From: Streptomyces qinglanensis
Lineage (GTDB): Bacteria; Actinomycetota; Actinomycetes; Streptomycetales; Streptomycetaceae
DNA: 64,000 bases
Assembly: GCF_900111245.1 (NCBI RefSeq)
Contig: NZ_FOGO01000011.1
Coordinates: 62,001-126,000 of the forward strand
Direction of reading: 5' to 3'
Part shown: positions 15,867 through 25,117 of the stretch, one piece after another
Position numbering within the stretch: position 1 is the first letter of the stretch
Layout of the letters: every line of letters starts with the position of its first letter
The notes under the pieces: generated by a model
What the model was told of the DNA's origin: nothing
Database searches by the model: none
Seen by the model: the letters and a program-made list of their open reading frames with translations, nothing else
Made by a program: the position numbers and the translations under genes

Positions 15867-16999
15867 GCGGTGGTCCCCGCCTTCTCTGCCTGGGTGCTCT
15901 CCGTACTCGGGGCGTTCTGGGCGCTCAGCTCGGCACCCACCGCGCTCTGCTGCCTGCGCAGCACCACACGCCGGACGATCTCGTAGGCGATCACGACGCA
16001 CAGCACGATGACGCCCTGCATGACGCCGACGATCTCCTGCTCATAACCCTCGAACTCCAGTTGGATGCCGGTGCGTTCGAGGAAGCCCCAGAGCAGTGCG
16101 GCCAGCGCCATGCCGATGGGGTGGTTGCGGCCCAGCAGGGCGATGGCGATGCCGGTGAAGCCGACGCCGGTGGGGAAGTCGGTGCCGTAGCTGAAGGACT
16201 TGTTCAGCAGCGTCGGCATACCGACCAGGCCCGCGACCGCACCGGAGAGCAGCATGCTGGTGACGACCATCCGGCGGACGCTGACCCCGCTGGCGGAGGC
16301 CGCCGATTCGCTGCGGCCCACGGCGCGCAGGTCGAAGCCGAAGCGGGTGCGGCCGAGCACGAACCAGTACGCCAGGCCGATGACGGCGGCGATGATCACC
16401 GTGCCGTAGATCGGGTCGGGCGAGGTCGGGAGGAGGAAGAACCGGCCCGAGTCGGGGATGGTCGGGGTGTGGAAGAGGTTGCCGTCCTTCACACCCAGCT
16501 TGTTCTCGGAGAGGAAGTAGCCGATCAGCGAACCCGCGATGGAGTTCAGCATGATCGTGGTGATGACCTCGCTGACCCCGCGGGTGGTCTTGAGCACGCC
16601 CGCGATGCCCGCCCACAGTGCGCCGACCGCCATCGCGGTGATGATGATCACCGGGATCTGCAGCACACCGGGCAGCGCCAGCGCCCCGCCGACGACCGCG
16701 GCGAAGAATGCCGCCACCCGGTACTGCCCGTCCACACCGATGTTGAACAGGTTCATCCGGAAGCCGATGGCCACGGCGGCCGCCGACAGGTAGTACGGGA
16801 TCGCCTTGTTGATGATCCAGACCTGGCTGTCGCTCTTGAAGCCGAAGTCGACCATCACGTAGAAGGCGTGGAACGGGTCCTTGCCGGTCGCCATGATCAC
16901 GGCGGAGGAGAGCGCGAACGCCGCGAGAAGCGCGAGTGCGGGCGCGGCCAGCGCCTGCAGCACGGCCTGGGCGCTGAATTTGTCCTTGAGGCGGCTCAC
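15863..16999 (-). CDS. Nucleoside ABC transporter permease 1
   Basis: A 378-residue permease of the BPD_transp_2 family. Diagnostic segments are FRMNLFNIGVDGQYRVAAFF, which is the permease-1 version of the family signature, and GFTGIAIALLGRNHPIG near the C-terminus. About eight to ten membrane spans are visible. The GTG start at 16999 overlaps the ATPase stop as GTGA and is preceded by GGAGGCGA. It pairs with the following permease; both are translationally coupled to the ATPase gene. Confidence 0.92.
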   Translation of the reverse strand: MSRLKDKFSAQAVLQALAAPALALLAAFALSSAVIMATGKDPFHAFYVMVDFGFKSDSQVWIINKAIPYYLSAAAVAIGFRMNLFNIGVDGQYRVAAFFAAVVGGALALPGVLQIPVIIITAMAVGALWAGIAGVLKTTRGVSEVITTIMLNSIAGSLIGYFLSENKLGVKDGNLFHTPTIPDSGRFFLLPTSPDPIYGTVIIAAVIGLAYWFVLGRTRFGFDLRAVGRSESAASASGVSVRRMVVTSMLLSGAVAGLVGMPTLLNKSFSYGTDFPTGVGFTGIAIALLGRNHPIGMALAALLWGFLERTGIQLEFEGYEQEIVGVMQGVIVLCVVIAYEIVRRVVLRRQQSAVGAELSAQNAPSTESTQAEKAGTTA

Positions 17000-18771
17000 T
17001 TGTCGCCTCCCCTCTCCGGGTCGTTCTCCGAGTCGTTCTGCGGGGCGTCGGCCGCGGCGTTCCGCGGGGCGTCCGCCGGAGCGCTCGCCGGCGCGTCCGC
17101 GGAGTCCGCGCCGCCGGTGTCCCGCGACGGACGGGCGTCCTCCGGCCCGCCTGCGGCGTCCTCCTGGTGTTCCAGGTGGCCGGTGGCCGCGCCGGTCATC
17201 GCCGAGCCCAGCTCCTCCGGGGTGACGGTCGCCGGATCGGCGTCCGCCACCAGGCGGCCCCGGTACATCACCCGCAGGCAGTCCGAGAGGCCGATCAGCT
17301 CGTCCAGGTCGGCGGAGATCAGCAGGACGGCGAGGCCCTCGCGGCGGGCCGTGCGTATCTGGTCCCAGATCTGCGCCTGGGCGCCGACGTCCACGCCCCG
17401 GGTGGGATGCGCGGCGATCAGCAGCTTGGGGTCGTGGCTCATCTCGCGGCCGACGATGAACTTCTGCTGGTTGCCGCCCGAGAGGCTGGCGGCGGTCACC
17501 TCGATACCGGGCGTCCGCACGTCGTACTCGCCGACGATCCGCTCGGCGTCGGCCCGCGCCTGGCCCAGGGCCAGCAGCTGGGGCGCGCCGGGGATACCGA
17601 GGGCCGGTCCCTTGGAGTTGGGCTTCTCGGTGACGTGCCCGAGGATGCGGTTCTCCCACAGCGGGGCTTCCAGCAGCAGCCCGTGCCGGTGGCGGTCCTC
17701 GGGAATGTAGCCGATCCCGCTCTCCCGGCGGTGCCGGGTGGGGGCGTGCGAGATGTCCTGGCCGTCCAGGGTGATCAGCCCGTCGTCCGGGTCGCACATG
17801 CCCATGATGGCCTCGACCAGTTCGGCCTGGCCGTTGCCCTCCACTCCGGCGACGCCGAGCACTTCGCCCTTGTGGATGGTGAAGCCGATGCCGTCCAGCA
17901 CGGTACGCCGGCCGCCGTCGGGGTCCGCGGCAGACAGGTGGAGCCCCTCCACGTGCAGCATCGGCGTGTCGGTGACGGTCGACTCGCGGGTCTCGGCCGA
18001 CGGCAGTTCGCTGCCCACCATCAGCTCCGCGAGCTGCTTGGGCGTCGTCTCCTCGGGCCGCACGGACGCGACCGTCGTCCCGCGCCGGATGACCGTGATC
18101 GCGTCGGCGACGGAGAGCACCTCGCCCAGCTTGTGCGAGATGAACAGCACGGTCAGGCCCTCGGCCTTGAGCTCGCGCAGGTTGGCGAAGAGCGCGTCGA
18201 CCTCCTGCGGGACCAGGACGGCGGTCGGCTCGTCGAGGATGAGGATGCGGGCGCCGCGGTAGAGGGCCTTGAGGATCTCCACGCGCTGCCGGTCGGCCAC
18301 GCCCAGGTCCTCGACGAGGACGTCGGGGCGGATGCCGAGCTGGTAGGCGTCCGACAGCTCCTTGATCTTCTTGCGGGCGCGGGAGCCGATGCCGTACAGC
18401 CGCTCGGCCCCCAGCACCGTGTTCTCCAGCACCGTGAGGTTGTCGGCCAGCATGAAGTGCTGGTGCACCATCCCGATACCGCGGGCGATGGCGTCCGCCG
18501 GGCTGTGCAGGGCGACCTCGTCGCCGTCGATGCTGATGGTGCCCTCGTCCGGCCGCTGCATGCCGTAGAGGATCTTCATCAGGGTGGACTTGCCGGCGCC
18601 GTTCTCACCCACGAGGGCGTGCACGGTGCCCCGGTCGACCCGGATGTCGATGTCGCGGTTGGCGACGACTCCCGGGAACCGCTTGGTGATGCCGCGCAGT
18701 TCGACGGCCGCCGCGGGCTCCTGACCCGCCTCGGACGGCTCGCCGCTGCTGCCGCTGGACTCGCTGGACAC
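16996..18771 (-). CDS. Nucleoside ABC transporter, tandem ATP-binding protein
   Basis: A 591-residue protein with two ABC domains in one chain, as in sugar and nucleoside importers. Domain one (about residues 25-260) has an intact Walker A, GENGAGKST, and Walker B, LILDEPTAV. Domain two (about 285-520) has the usual degenerate Walker A, GVEGNGQAE, a clear signature SLSGGNQQK and a PTRGVDVGAQ stretch. A 60-residue acidic, Asp/Ala/Pro-rich tail after residue 530 is an odd, probably disordered extension. The start is taken at GTG 18771, with GGGAG 12 bases upstream; longer frames are possible. Confidence 0.92.
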   Translation of the reverse strand: MSSESSGSSGEPSEAGQEPAAAVELRGITKRFPGVVANRDIDIRVDRGTVHALVGENGAGKSTLMKILYGMQRPDEGTISIDGDEVALHSPADAIARGIGMVHQHFMLADNLTVLENTVLGAERLYGIGSRARKKIKELSDAYQLGIRPDVLVEDLGVADRQRVEILKALYRGARILILDEPTAVLVPQEVDALFANLRELKAEGLTVLFISHKLGEVLSVADAITVIRRGTTVASVRPEETTPKQLAELMVGSELPSAETRESTVTDTPMLHVEGLHLSAADPDGGRRTVLDGIGFTIHKGEVLGVAGVEGNGQAELVEAIMGMCDPDDGLITLDGQDISHAPTRHRRESGIGYIPEDRHRHGLLLEAPLWENRILGHVTEKPNSKGPALGIPGAPQLLALGQARADAERIVGEYDVRTPGIEVTAASLSGGNQQKFIVGREMSHDPKLLIAAHPTRGVDVGAQAQIWDQIRTARREGLAVLLISADLDELIGLSDCLRVMYRGRLVADADPATVTPEELGSAMTGAATGHLEHQEDAAGGPEDARPSRDTGGADSADAPASAPADAPRNAAADAPQNDSENDPERGGDK

Positions 18772-18903
18772 TTGACTGACGCGCTCCCTTGCTGGCGCTG
18801 GGGCCGGCCGCTCCGCGGGCCGGCGGCTGCCGGCTCCGGGGCGCTTGCGCGCGCCGGGCCGGACGGCATGGTTCCGCCGTGCGGGCACGACGGCTCATGA
18901 TGC

Positions 18904-18988
18904 GGGGACGAGTGCCGGGGGGCACTGCCTACGGGGACGAGCGCCGGAGGCACCGCGCACGGAGACGGGTGCCCGGGGCACTGCGGAC
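18904..18988. repeat. Three degenerate 28-29-base tandem repeats
   Basis: Units at 18904-18932, 18933-18960 and 18961-18988 share the pattern GGRGACGRGYGCCSG then GGCAC and a TGCG-type end. They lie between the BMP gene and the ATPase gene, downstream of the hairpin at 19014-19062. Confidence 0.6.
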
Positions 18989-19013
18989 GGGACGCCTCGA
19001 CGAGGCGGACGGG

Positions 19014-19062
19014 GGCGGCACCGTACGCGCCGCGGCTGTGCCGGGCTGCGTACGGTGCCGCC
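19014..19062 (-). terminator. Hairpin between BMP lipoprotein and transporter genes
   Basis: A perfect 15-bp stem (GGCGGCACCGTACGC with GCGTACGGTGCCGCC) and a 19-base loop begin 10 bases after the BMP stop. It is followed by 240 non-coding bases before the ATPase gene. A partial terminator here would make binding protein in excess over membrane components. Confidence 0.65.
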
Positions 19063-19071
19063 TCCACCGGG

Positions 19072-20103
19072 TCACGGGCGGGTCGGAACCTTGACCTCGC
19101 CGGAGGTGATCTTCTCGGTGGCCTTGTCGATGTCGTCCTTGATGTCGTCGATGAAGCCACCGGAGGTGGCGACCGAGACACCCTTCTCCTTGAGCGAGAA
19201 GGTCTGGTTGCCGGTGAGCGGCTTACCGTCCTTGACGCTCTTGATCAGCTCGAAGACGGCCACGTCGACGTTCTTGACCGAGGAGGTCAGGATCGCGTCC
19301 TTGTACTTGCCCAGGCCCTTCTGCCGGTACTGGTCGGAGTCGACCCCGATGGCCCAGGCGCCCTTCTTCTTGCTGATCTCCTCGATGGAGCCGGCGCCGG
19401 ACTGGCCCGCCGCCGTGTAGATCACGTCGTTGCCGCGGGAGAGCATGCCCTTGGCCATGCTCTTGGCCCGCGCGGGGTCGTTGAAGCCCTTGTCGGACTC
19501 CTTGTACAGGTAGTCGACCTCGACCTTGATCTTCGGGTCGGTGTCCTTGACGCCCTTGACGTAGCCCGCCTCGAACTTCTGGATCAGCGCGTTGTCCACG
19601 CCGCCGATGAAGGAGACCTTGTCCGTCTTGGTCTTCTTGGCAGCGGCCACGCCGACCAGGTAGGACGCCTCGTTCTCGGCGAAGGTCATCCCGACGACGT
19701 TCTTGGCGTGGGACTGCTCGTCCACCACGCCGAAGGTGGTGTCGGGGAAGTCCTTGGCCACCTTGTTGACCGACTTGCCGTAGTTGAAGCCGACGCCGAT
19801 GACCGGGTTGTAGCCGGCCTTCGCGAGCGAGGTGAGCCGCTGCTCGCGGGTCTCCTCCGTCTCGTTGTTGCCGGCGGTCATCTCCTTGGTCTTGACACCG
19901 AGTTCCTTCTCGGCCTTGTCCGTGCCGCGGGCCGCCGCCTCGTTGAACGAGTGGTCGTCCCGACCGCCGACGTCGAAAGCGAGTCCGACGCCCTTGTTCT
20001 TCTTGCCACCCGACTCCGTAGAGCTCTCACCGCACGCGGTGGCCGTCAGTGCGAGAGCTGCGGTGGCCGTGACCGCCGCAGCAAGCTTTGTTACCCGACG
20101 CAA
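19072..20103 (-). CDS. BMP-family nucleoside-binding lipoprotein
   Basis: A 343-residue extracytoplasmic substrate-binding protein of the Bmp/PnrA family. The start is TTG at 20103 with AAGGGG upstream, giving a lipoprotein signal with the lipobox LTATAC, cysteine near residue 25. The mature part shows GLAFDVGGRDDHSFNEAA, the purine-nucleoside-binding N-terminal signature, and later GVGFNYG, TFAENEASYLVGVAA and IYTAAGQSG. These define the family that delivers nucleosides to the ABC permeases encoded next. It is the first gene of the operon. The 620 bases upstream include an AT-richer stretch at 20175-20290 that probably contains the promoter. Confidence 0.93.
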   Translation of the reverse strand: MRRVTKLAAAVTATAALALTATACGESSTESGGKKNKGVGLAFDVGGRDDHSFNEAAARGTDKAEKELGVKTKEMTAGNNETEETREQRLTSLAKAGYNPVIGVGFNYGKSVNKVAKDFPDTTFGVVDEQSHAKNVVGMTFAENEASYLVGVAAAKKTKTDKVSFIGGVDNALIQKFEAGYVKGVKDTDPKIKVEVDYLYKESDKGFNDPARAKSMAKGMLSRGNDVIYTAAGQSGAGSIEEISKKKGAWAIGVDSDQYRQKGLGKYKDAILTSSVKNVDVAVFELIKSVKDGKPLTGNQTFSLKEKGVSVATSGGFIDDIKDDIDKATEKITSGEVKVPTRP

Positions 20104-20721
20104 CAGGGTCCCCTTCGAATCGTGGAGCACCGGTTCCGGCCCCGCAGTTCGGGTTCCGGCCCTTGAGACGGCCACAGATTAACGCGCGTAGATTTCCAGC
20201 AGAAGAAGACGGGAACCGCTGTTATCGGATCGTCGCGAACGCCGCCCTGATGTACGTTTTTGCCCCTTTTGTTGCGGTGCGGAATTTCCCCTGTCCCGGG
20301 GCAAGGGCGAAATGTGCGGCACCGCGTAGGGCAGCGCCCCGAGTCCCTTTCCGGGCCACCACCGGAGCGGCTCCCCGAACCCCTGCCGCCGGGCAGCGCG
20401 GGGCGCTCCGCGGGGCTGCGGGTCGGGGACGCGCATGCGGGCTCGGGAGGGTGCGTGGGCCCCGGGTAGTGGCGCGGGTAGCGCCGGGGGCAGCCGGGCC
20501 GTCGGCGCGGGTCGCGCGGGATCGGGCGGGCTGTCGGCGCGGGTAGCGCCGGGAGCCGGCGGGCCGCACGGGTGGTGCGGGGTCGGCCAGGCTGCGCGGA
20601 GGGCGCCGGGGGCGGCCGGGCGGTGCGGAGGGCGCGGGTGGCGCGGAGTCCGCCGGGCCCGTCCCGGCCCGCGGGTCCGCCTGTCCGGGAGGCCGGGTCG
20701 CGGCCCCCGGGTGGAGCGGGA
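20104..20721. other. 618-base non-coding stretch upstream of the nucleoside operon
   Basis: The part at 20175-20290 is AT-richer and likely holds the operon promoter; no confident -35/-10 pair could be assigned. From 20400 to 20700 the DNA is very GC-rich and repetitive, with GGCGCGGGTAGCGCCGGG present at both 20471-20488 and 20535-20552. The GGCGC-GGGTA-GCGCC arms make each copy a small hairpin. No credible gene. Confidence 0.5.
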
Positions 20722-22047
20722 CTACGAACGGTGCAGCAGCGCGGCGGCGGTGAACAGTTCGACGCCGGTGGTGATCGCGGACTCGTCCGCGTCGAAATCG
20801 CCCTGGTGCAGATCGCGGCTGCGGCGGTCGCCGACAGGCCGCACCCCGAGCCGGGCCATCGCACCGGGAACGTGCTCCAGATACCAGGAGAAGTCCTCCC
20901 CGCCCAGGCTCTGCTCCGTGGTCTCCACGGACGCGGCACCCGAGCGCGCCGCCATCGCCTCCCGCAGCAGCGCCGTCGCGGACGGTTCGTTGACCACCGG
21001 CGGCACCCCGCGCACATAGGTCAGCTCGCACTTGGCCCGGTGCAGCGTCGCCACCTCGTCGACGGCCTCGTGCACCAGGTCCGGAGCCTCCCGCCAGGTC
21101 GGCAGATTCAGGCAGCGCAGCGTGCCGGAGAGCTCCGCACGCTGCGGGATCACATTCGGCGCGTGCCCGGACTCGATCCGGCCCCAGGTCAACGAGAGGC
21201 CGGAGCGCGCGTCCGCCCGCCGGGCCAGCAGCGCCGGCACCTCGGTGGCCAGTTTCGCCGCCGCCGTCACCAGGTCGGTGGTCAGATGCGGCCGCGCGGT
21301 GTGGCCGCCGGCGCCACTGAGCACCACCTCAAGCCGGTCGCAGGCCGAGGTGATCGGCCCGGCACGCAGCCCGATCCGGCCCGCGTCGACCCGCGGATCG
21401 CAGTGCACGGCGAGGATCGAGCCGACGCCGTCCAGCACCCCGCAGTCCACCGCGTCGGCGGCACCGCCGGGCAGCACCTCCTCGGCCGGCTGGAACAGCA
21501 GCCGCACCGGACGGGGCAGGGCACCGGCCTTGGCCAGCTCCGCCAGCACCAGGCCGGTGCCGAGCACGACGGTGGTGTGCACGTCGTGCCCGCAGGCGTG
21601 GGCCCGGCCGGGCACTGTCGAGCGGTAGGGCACCTCCTTGGTGTCCGGGATCGGCAGCGCATCGATGTCGGCGCGCAGCGCCAGCATGGGCGGGGCCGCG
21701 TGCGCGGGACCCGCCGCCTGCGGCACCGCGGCGCTCTTCCCGGCGGCCTGCTGGTCGACGGCCTGCTGGTCGGCTCCTGGGCCGGGCTCGGGGTGGATGT
21801 CGCAGATCAGGCCGGTGCCCATGGCCAGCACCCGGGGGCGCAGCCCGGCGCGCTCCAGCCGGGTCTTGATCGCCGTGGTCGTGCGGAACTCCTGGTTCCC
21901 CAGCTCTGGGTGCATATGGAGATCGCGACGGAAGGCGATGAGCTCGTGGCGGAGGGGATCGGTCAGCCGGCCGGGCAGCTCGGGAAGTACGCCGGCGGCC
22001 CCGCGTGCGTCTACCTCCGGTGCTGCAGGGGACAGGAGTTCGTTCAT
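20722..22047 (-). CDS. M20-family amidohydrolase/peptidase
   Basis: A 441-residue zinc hydrolase of the M20D (hippurate hydrolase/N-acyl-amino-acid amidohydrolase) group. Metal ligands are visible in HACGHDVHT and PAEEVLPGGA, and near the end GGEDFSWYLEHVPGA. The Asp of ADIDALPI supplies the usual catalytic support. A 30-residue Ala/Gln-rich insert (around residues 86-115) interrupts the N-terminal domain between HPEPG and LALRADIDA. It probably hydrolyses an N-acyl amino acid or aminoacyl-benzoate in the cytoplasm; the substrate cannot be read from sequence. Transcribed alone, isolated from the upstream gene by a strong terminator. Confidence 0.88.
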   Translation of the reverse strand: MNELLSPAAPEVDARGAAGVLPELPGRLTDPLRHELIAFRRDLHMHPELGNQEFRTTTAIKTRLERAGLRPRVLAMGTGLICDIHPEPGPGADQQAVDQQAAGKSAAVPQAAGPAHAAPPMLALRADIDALPIPDTKEVPYRSTVPGRAHACGHDVHTTVVLGTGLVLAELAKAGALPRPVRLLFQPAEEVLPGGAADAVDCGVLDGVGSILAVHCDPRVDAGRIGLRAGPITSACDRLEVVLSGAGGHTARPHLTTDLVTAAAKLATEVPALLARRADARSGLSLTWGRIESGHAPNVIPQRAELSGTLRCLNLPTWREAPDLVHEAVDEVATLHRAKCELTYVRGVPPVVNEPSATALLREAMAARSGAASVETTEQSLGGEDFSWYLEHVPGAMARLGVRPVGDRRSRDLHQGDFDADESAITTGVELFTAAALLHRS

Positions 22048-22266
22048 GGTCCGAAGAGTAGGCCCCTTGACACCGCAACTGACTAGAGATCCAGCAAAGT
22101 TCAACCTCTCAGGGGAAGAAAATCTAGGCTGGGCGGCGGTTATGTCCCTATGCGGTTGGGTATACCTGCGAAATTTTCCGGTGCCGCCTCCCCGGCAGGC
22201 CGGGAGGGAGACCAGCGGCACGGGCAGGGGCGCGCGGCGGTGCCACCGTGGGCTGCGCGGCGGTGC

Positions 22267-22308
22267 CACCGCTGGGCTGCGCGGCGGCCACCGCGCAGCC
22301 CAGCGGTG
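22267..22308 (-). terminator. Strong terminator ending the nonulosonate operon
   Basis: A perfect 18-bp stem (arm 22267-22284, arm 22291-22308) with a 6-base loop starts 11 bases after the stop of the polysialyltransferase-like gene. The adjacent sequence at 22230-22275 repeats the arm imperfectly, so alternative pairings exist. Confidence 0.8.
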
Positions 22309-22319
22309 CCGCCGCGGAG

Positions 22320-23708
22320 TCATGCGCTCCGGCCCGGTGGAGCGGGCAGGGCCGAGGGGAGCCTGCGCACCCCCCGGGCCGTCCCCGTGACACCCGCGAG
22401 AAAGCCCTGGGCCCGCGGCGAAGCAGTGCGGGTGAGCCAGGCCGGGTCGACGTCGCACACCGCCACGGTCACCGCCGTGCCCGCGAGCGCCAGCGGAAGG
22501 GTGTGGACGACGGTGGAGGGGAAACTCAGGATGGTCCTGCCGACGGGCCCGCGGCGGGCGACCAGTTCGAGCGGCAGGTCCGGGCGGACGATCTCCAACC
22601 CGGTGGCGGCCGTCACCTGCTGAAGCTTCTCGCTGCTCTCCCGGCGGTGAGCGAAGTACCGGGTGGCACCGTAGGCACGGGCCAGCGAGGCGACCGCCTC
22701 CAGATACCGCTCGGTGTCCACCACCCCGGTCTCCACGAGCGAGGTGCCCACCAGATCGGCGCCCCGGGTCAGACGCGGCGGACCGAACCGGGCGCGGGTC
22801 CAGGCGAACTCGTTCGCCGTCACGGTCACGTTCTCGGGCGGCTCCACCGGCATCGAGCTGAACACCTCGACCGGGCGGGAGCCGTCCCGCCGCGGAGTGA
22901 GGCGGCGACGCGCCCGGCGCGAGACCGGCGCGAACAGCAGTCCGCGCACCCCTCCCCGCACCCCGCGCCGATGCCACCGTACGAGGCGCTCCCCCCGCGC
23001 CAACTGGGAGACGAACTCCATGGTGGCCGTACCGTCGTCCACCACCGTGATCCGACGCTCGGCGCGCGCGGGCGTCAGGGCGAGCAGCAACTGCACGTAC
23101 CGCGAGAAGGGGTCACCGATCACCAGCGTCCGGGCCCGGCGCACCCTGCGGGCCAGCGCGAGCAGACTGCTGAGCGCGCCGCCCACACCGTCCCTGGCCT
23201 CCTGCCAACTCACCGCGATTCCCTCGTCGCGGGCCAGCTCTGCCATCCGGCGCAACTGCCCACGGGTCATCGGGTCGTGCGGGGGCAGCACGACGAGAGC
23301 GAGCGGATTCACGGCGCCCGGCGCCGGATGGTTGTGCGCCCACTCCAGCACGTTGAGGAGTTGGACGGGGCTCTCGACGAAAGCGAGAGCCCCGTCCCGC
23401 TTCCCGGGGGTGGCTCCGCCCCCGGGGTCGGTAGCGGCCCGGACCGCCGGACCTGCTCCCCGGCCGGAAGCACGGTCCGGGGCGCGGTCGGTGGCTGTGC
23501 GGGCCGCGGAGGCCCCGTGCTCGGGGCCGTACTCGCTGCCGTGCTCGCTGGCGTACTCACTGCCGTGCTCGGTGCCGTGCTCGGTGCCGTGCTCGGTGGG
23601 TCCGTCCACCGGGGCTCCCGGATCGGAGCCGTCGATGCAGCGGGCCGCGACGGGTGCTGCGGGGCCGGAGTGGCTCATCGCTCCTGATGCGGAGCGGCTA
23701 CGGGACAT
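22320..23708 (-). CDS. Polysialyltransferase-family glycosyltransferase with EHG-repeat N-terminus
   Basis: About 460 residues. The C-terminal 330 residues resemble the alpha-2,8-polysialyltransferase family: LAFVESPVQLLNVLEWAH at the start, a TLVIGDPFSRYVQLLL stretch, and YFAHRRESSEKL with the basic H-R pair used for CMP-sugar handling. The first 130 residues are low complexity and include seven tandem four-residue units (EHG or EYG type). The start is uncertain: ATG at 23708 is used, ATG at 23678 is an alternative. It is the last gene of the minus-strand nonulosonate operon. The likely job is polymerising CMP-activated sugar into a wall polymer. Confidence 0.75.
   Translation of the reverse strand: MSRSRSASGAMSHSGPAAPVAARCIDGSDPGAPVDGPTEHGTEHGTEHGSEYASEHGSEYGPEHGASAARTATDRAPDRASGRGAGPAVRAATDPGGGATPGKRDGALAFVESPVQLLNVLEWAHNHPAPGAVNPLALVVLPPHDPMTRGQLRRMAELARDEGIAVSWQEARDGVGGALSSLLALARRVRRARTLVIGDPFSRYVQLLLALTPARAERRITVVDDGTATMEFVSQLARGERLVRWHRRGVRGGVRGLLFAPVSRRARRRLTPRRDGSRPVEVFSSMPVEPPENVTVTANEFAWTRARFGPPRLTRGADLVGTSLVETGVVDTERYLEAVASLARAYGATRYFAHRRESSEKLQQVTAATGLEIVRPDLPLELVARRGPVGRTILSFPSTVVHTLPLALAGTAVTVAVCDVDPAWLTRTASPRAQGFLAGVTGTARGVRRLPSALPAPPGRSA
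23514..23597. repeat. Seven tandem 12-base units inside the glycosyltransferase gene
   Basis: Each unit encodes four residues of the type T/S/P-E-H/Y-G/A. In-frame unit loss or gain would vary linker length without breaking the gene. Confidence 0.75.
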
Positions 23709-23898
23709 GTGCGCATACGCTCCGTTCCGCTGTGCGGGGTCGGGGGGTGGGTGCGGGGCCGCGACCCCGGGGGGGGTGCGGGTCTGGGCTGGGCTGGGCT
23801 TGGGCTGGGCTTTGGCTGGCCTGGGCTTTGGCCGGGCCGGGCTGGGCCTGTACGGGCCGGTGCCCGTACAGGCGGTGCCCGTACGGCCTCGACCCGCC

Positions 23899-24894
23899 TC
23901 AGACCGTGACCGGCTCGCGGGCCCCCGTCTCCTCGGCGGCCTCCGCACCCTCGGCCACGACGCCCTTGACGCGGCGCAGCTTGCGCATGGGCGCCAGCTC
24001 GCTGTCGTACACCTTCTTCACGCCGTCACCGAGGGACTCCTCGATGGTGCGGATGTCCCGCACCAGACGCTGGAGGCCCTGCGGCTCCACGGAAGCCGCC
24101 TGGTCAGAACCCCACATGGCACGGTCGAGGGTGATGTGCCGCTCGACGAAGACGGCACCGAGGGCGACCGCCGCCAGCGTGGTCTGCAGACCCGTCTCGT
24201 GGCCGCTGTAGCCGATCGGGACGTTCGGGTAGGCGTCCTGCAGGCTGTGGATGACCCGCAGGTTCAGCTCCTCGGCCTTGGCGGGGTAGGTGGAGGTCGC
24301 GTGGCAGAGCACGATGTTCTCGCTGCCCAGCACCTCCACCGCGTGCCGGATCTGCTGGGGCGTCGACATGCCGGTGGAGAGGATGACCGTCCGCCCGGTG
24401 GCACGCAGCGCGCGCAGCAGATCGTCGTCGGTGAGGGAGGCGGAGGCCACCTTGTGCGCGGGTACGTCGAACTTCTCCAGGAAGGCGACGGCCTCCTCGT
24501 CCCACGGAGAAGCGAACCAGTCGATGCCGCGCTCGGCGCAGTGCTCGCTGATGGCGCGGTAGTCGTCCTCGCCGAACTCGACGCGGTGCCGGTAGTCGAT
24601 GTACGTCATCCGGCCCCACGGGGTGTCCCGCTCCAGGTCCCACTGGTCACGCGGGGTGCAGATCTCCGGAGTCCGCTTCTGGAACTTGACCGCGTCGCAG
24701 CCCGCCTCCGCGGCGGCGTCGATGAGGGCGAAGGCGTTGTCGAGGTCGCCGTTGTGGTTGATGCCGATCTCACCGGTGACGTAGACGGGGTGGCCGGGGC
24801 CCACCGTCCGGGCGCCGAGGGTGCGGATGCGGGAGGCGCCGTGGAGGTCGCGGCGGGCGTCGGTGTGCTGGGCGTTGCTGATCATGTTCACCAT
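23899..24894 (-). CDS. NeuB-like nonulosonate (sialic acid/Kdn-9-P) synthase lacking a SAF domain
   Basis: A 331-residue TIM-barrel enzyme that should condense PEP with a hexosamine or mannose-6-phosphate. Family marks: VYVTGEIGINHNGDLDNA, DAVKFQKRTPEI, FASPWDEEAVAFLE, STGMSTPQQIRHAVEVL and GYSGHETGLQTTLAAVALGA, followed by EKHITLDR-type VERHITLDRAMWGSDQAAS. Typical NeuB and Kdn synthases carry a further SAF (antifreeze-like) domain of about 60 residues; here the chain ends soon after RKLRRVKG with an Ala/Glu-rich tail. Starts at 24894 or 24885 are both possible. The product, probably Kdn-9-P or Neu5Ac, feeds the NeuA-HAD fusion encoded just upstream. Confidence 0.88.
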   Translation of the reverse strand: MVNMISNAQHTDARRDLHGASRIRTLGARTVGPGHPVYVTGEIGINHNGDLDNAFALIDAAAEAGCDAVKFQKRTPEICTPRDQWDLERDTPWGRMTYIDYRHRVEFGEDDYRAISEHCAERGIDWFASPWDEEAVAFLEKFDVPAHKVASASLTDDDLLRALRATGRTVILSTGMSTPQQIRHAVEVLGSENIVLCHATSTYPAKAEELNLRVIHSLQDAYPNVPIGYSGHETGLQTTLAAVALGAVFVERHITLDRAMWGSDQAASVEPQGLQRLVRDIRTIEESLGDGVKKVYDSELAPMRKLRRVKGVVAEGAEAAEETGAREPVTV

Positions 24895-25089
24895 TTCCGG
24901 GAGTTTCTTTCTCGGGTGTGTGCAAAAGGTCGACAGGCGGTTCACGGGGGGCTGGGTGCGCTGGTCCGGGTAGGGTTTGCGCTGGTCAGGAGGCGGCGGG
25001 CGGGGGGCGTCGCGGCTCCGGCGGGCTTCCTTTGTGGGTGGGCCCAACCAAGGCGACGAGCCTGCGCCCGAACCCCACCCCCACCCCCC

Positions 25090-25117
25090 TCACAGCTCGG
25101 CCCTCACAGCTCGGCCC
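25090..25117. repeat. 14-base tandem duplication at the neuA-HAD stop
   Basis: TCACAGCTCGGCCC occurs twice in a row (25090-25103, 25104-25117), duplicating the stop codon and the last residues. Confidence 0.8.

Noticed and set aside
20104..20290. Purine-type riboswitch ahead of the nucleoside operon
   Set aside because: No three-way-junction core could be recognised; only unremarkable AT-richer promoter-like DNA is seen.
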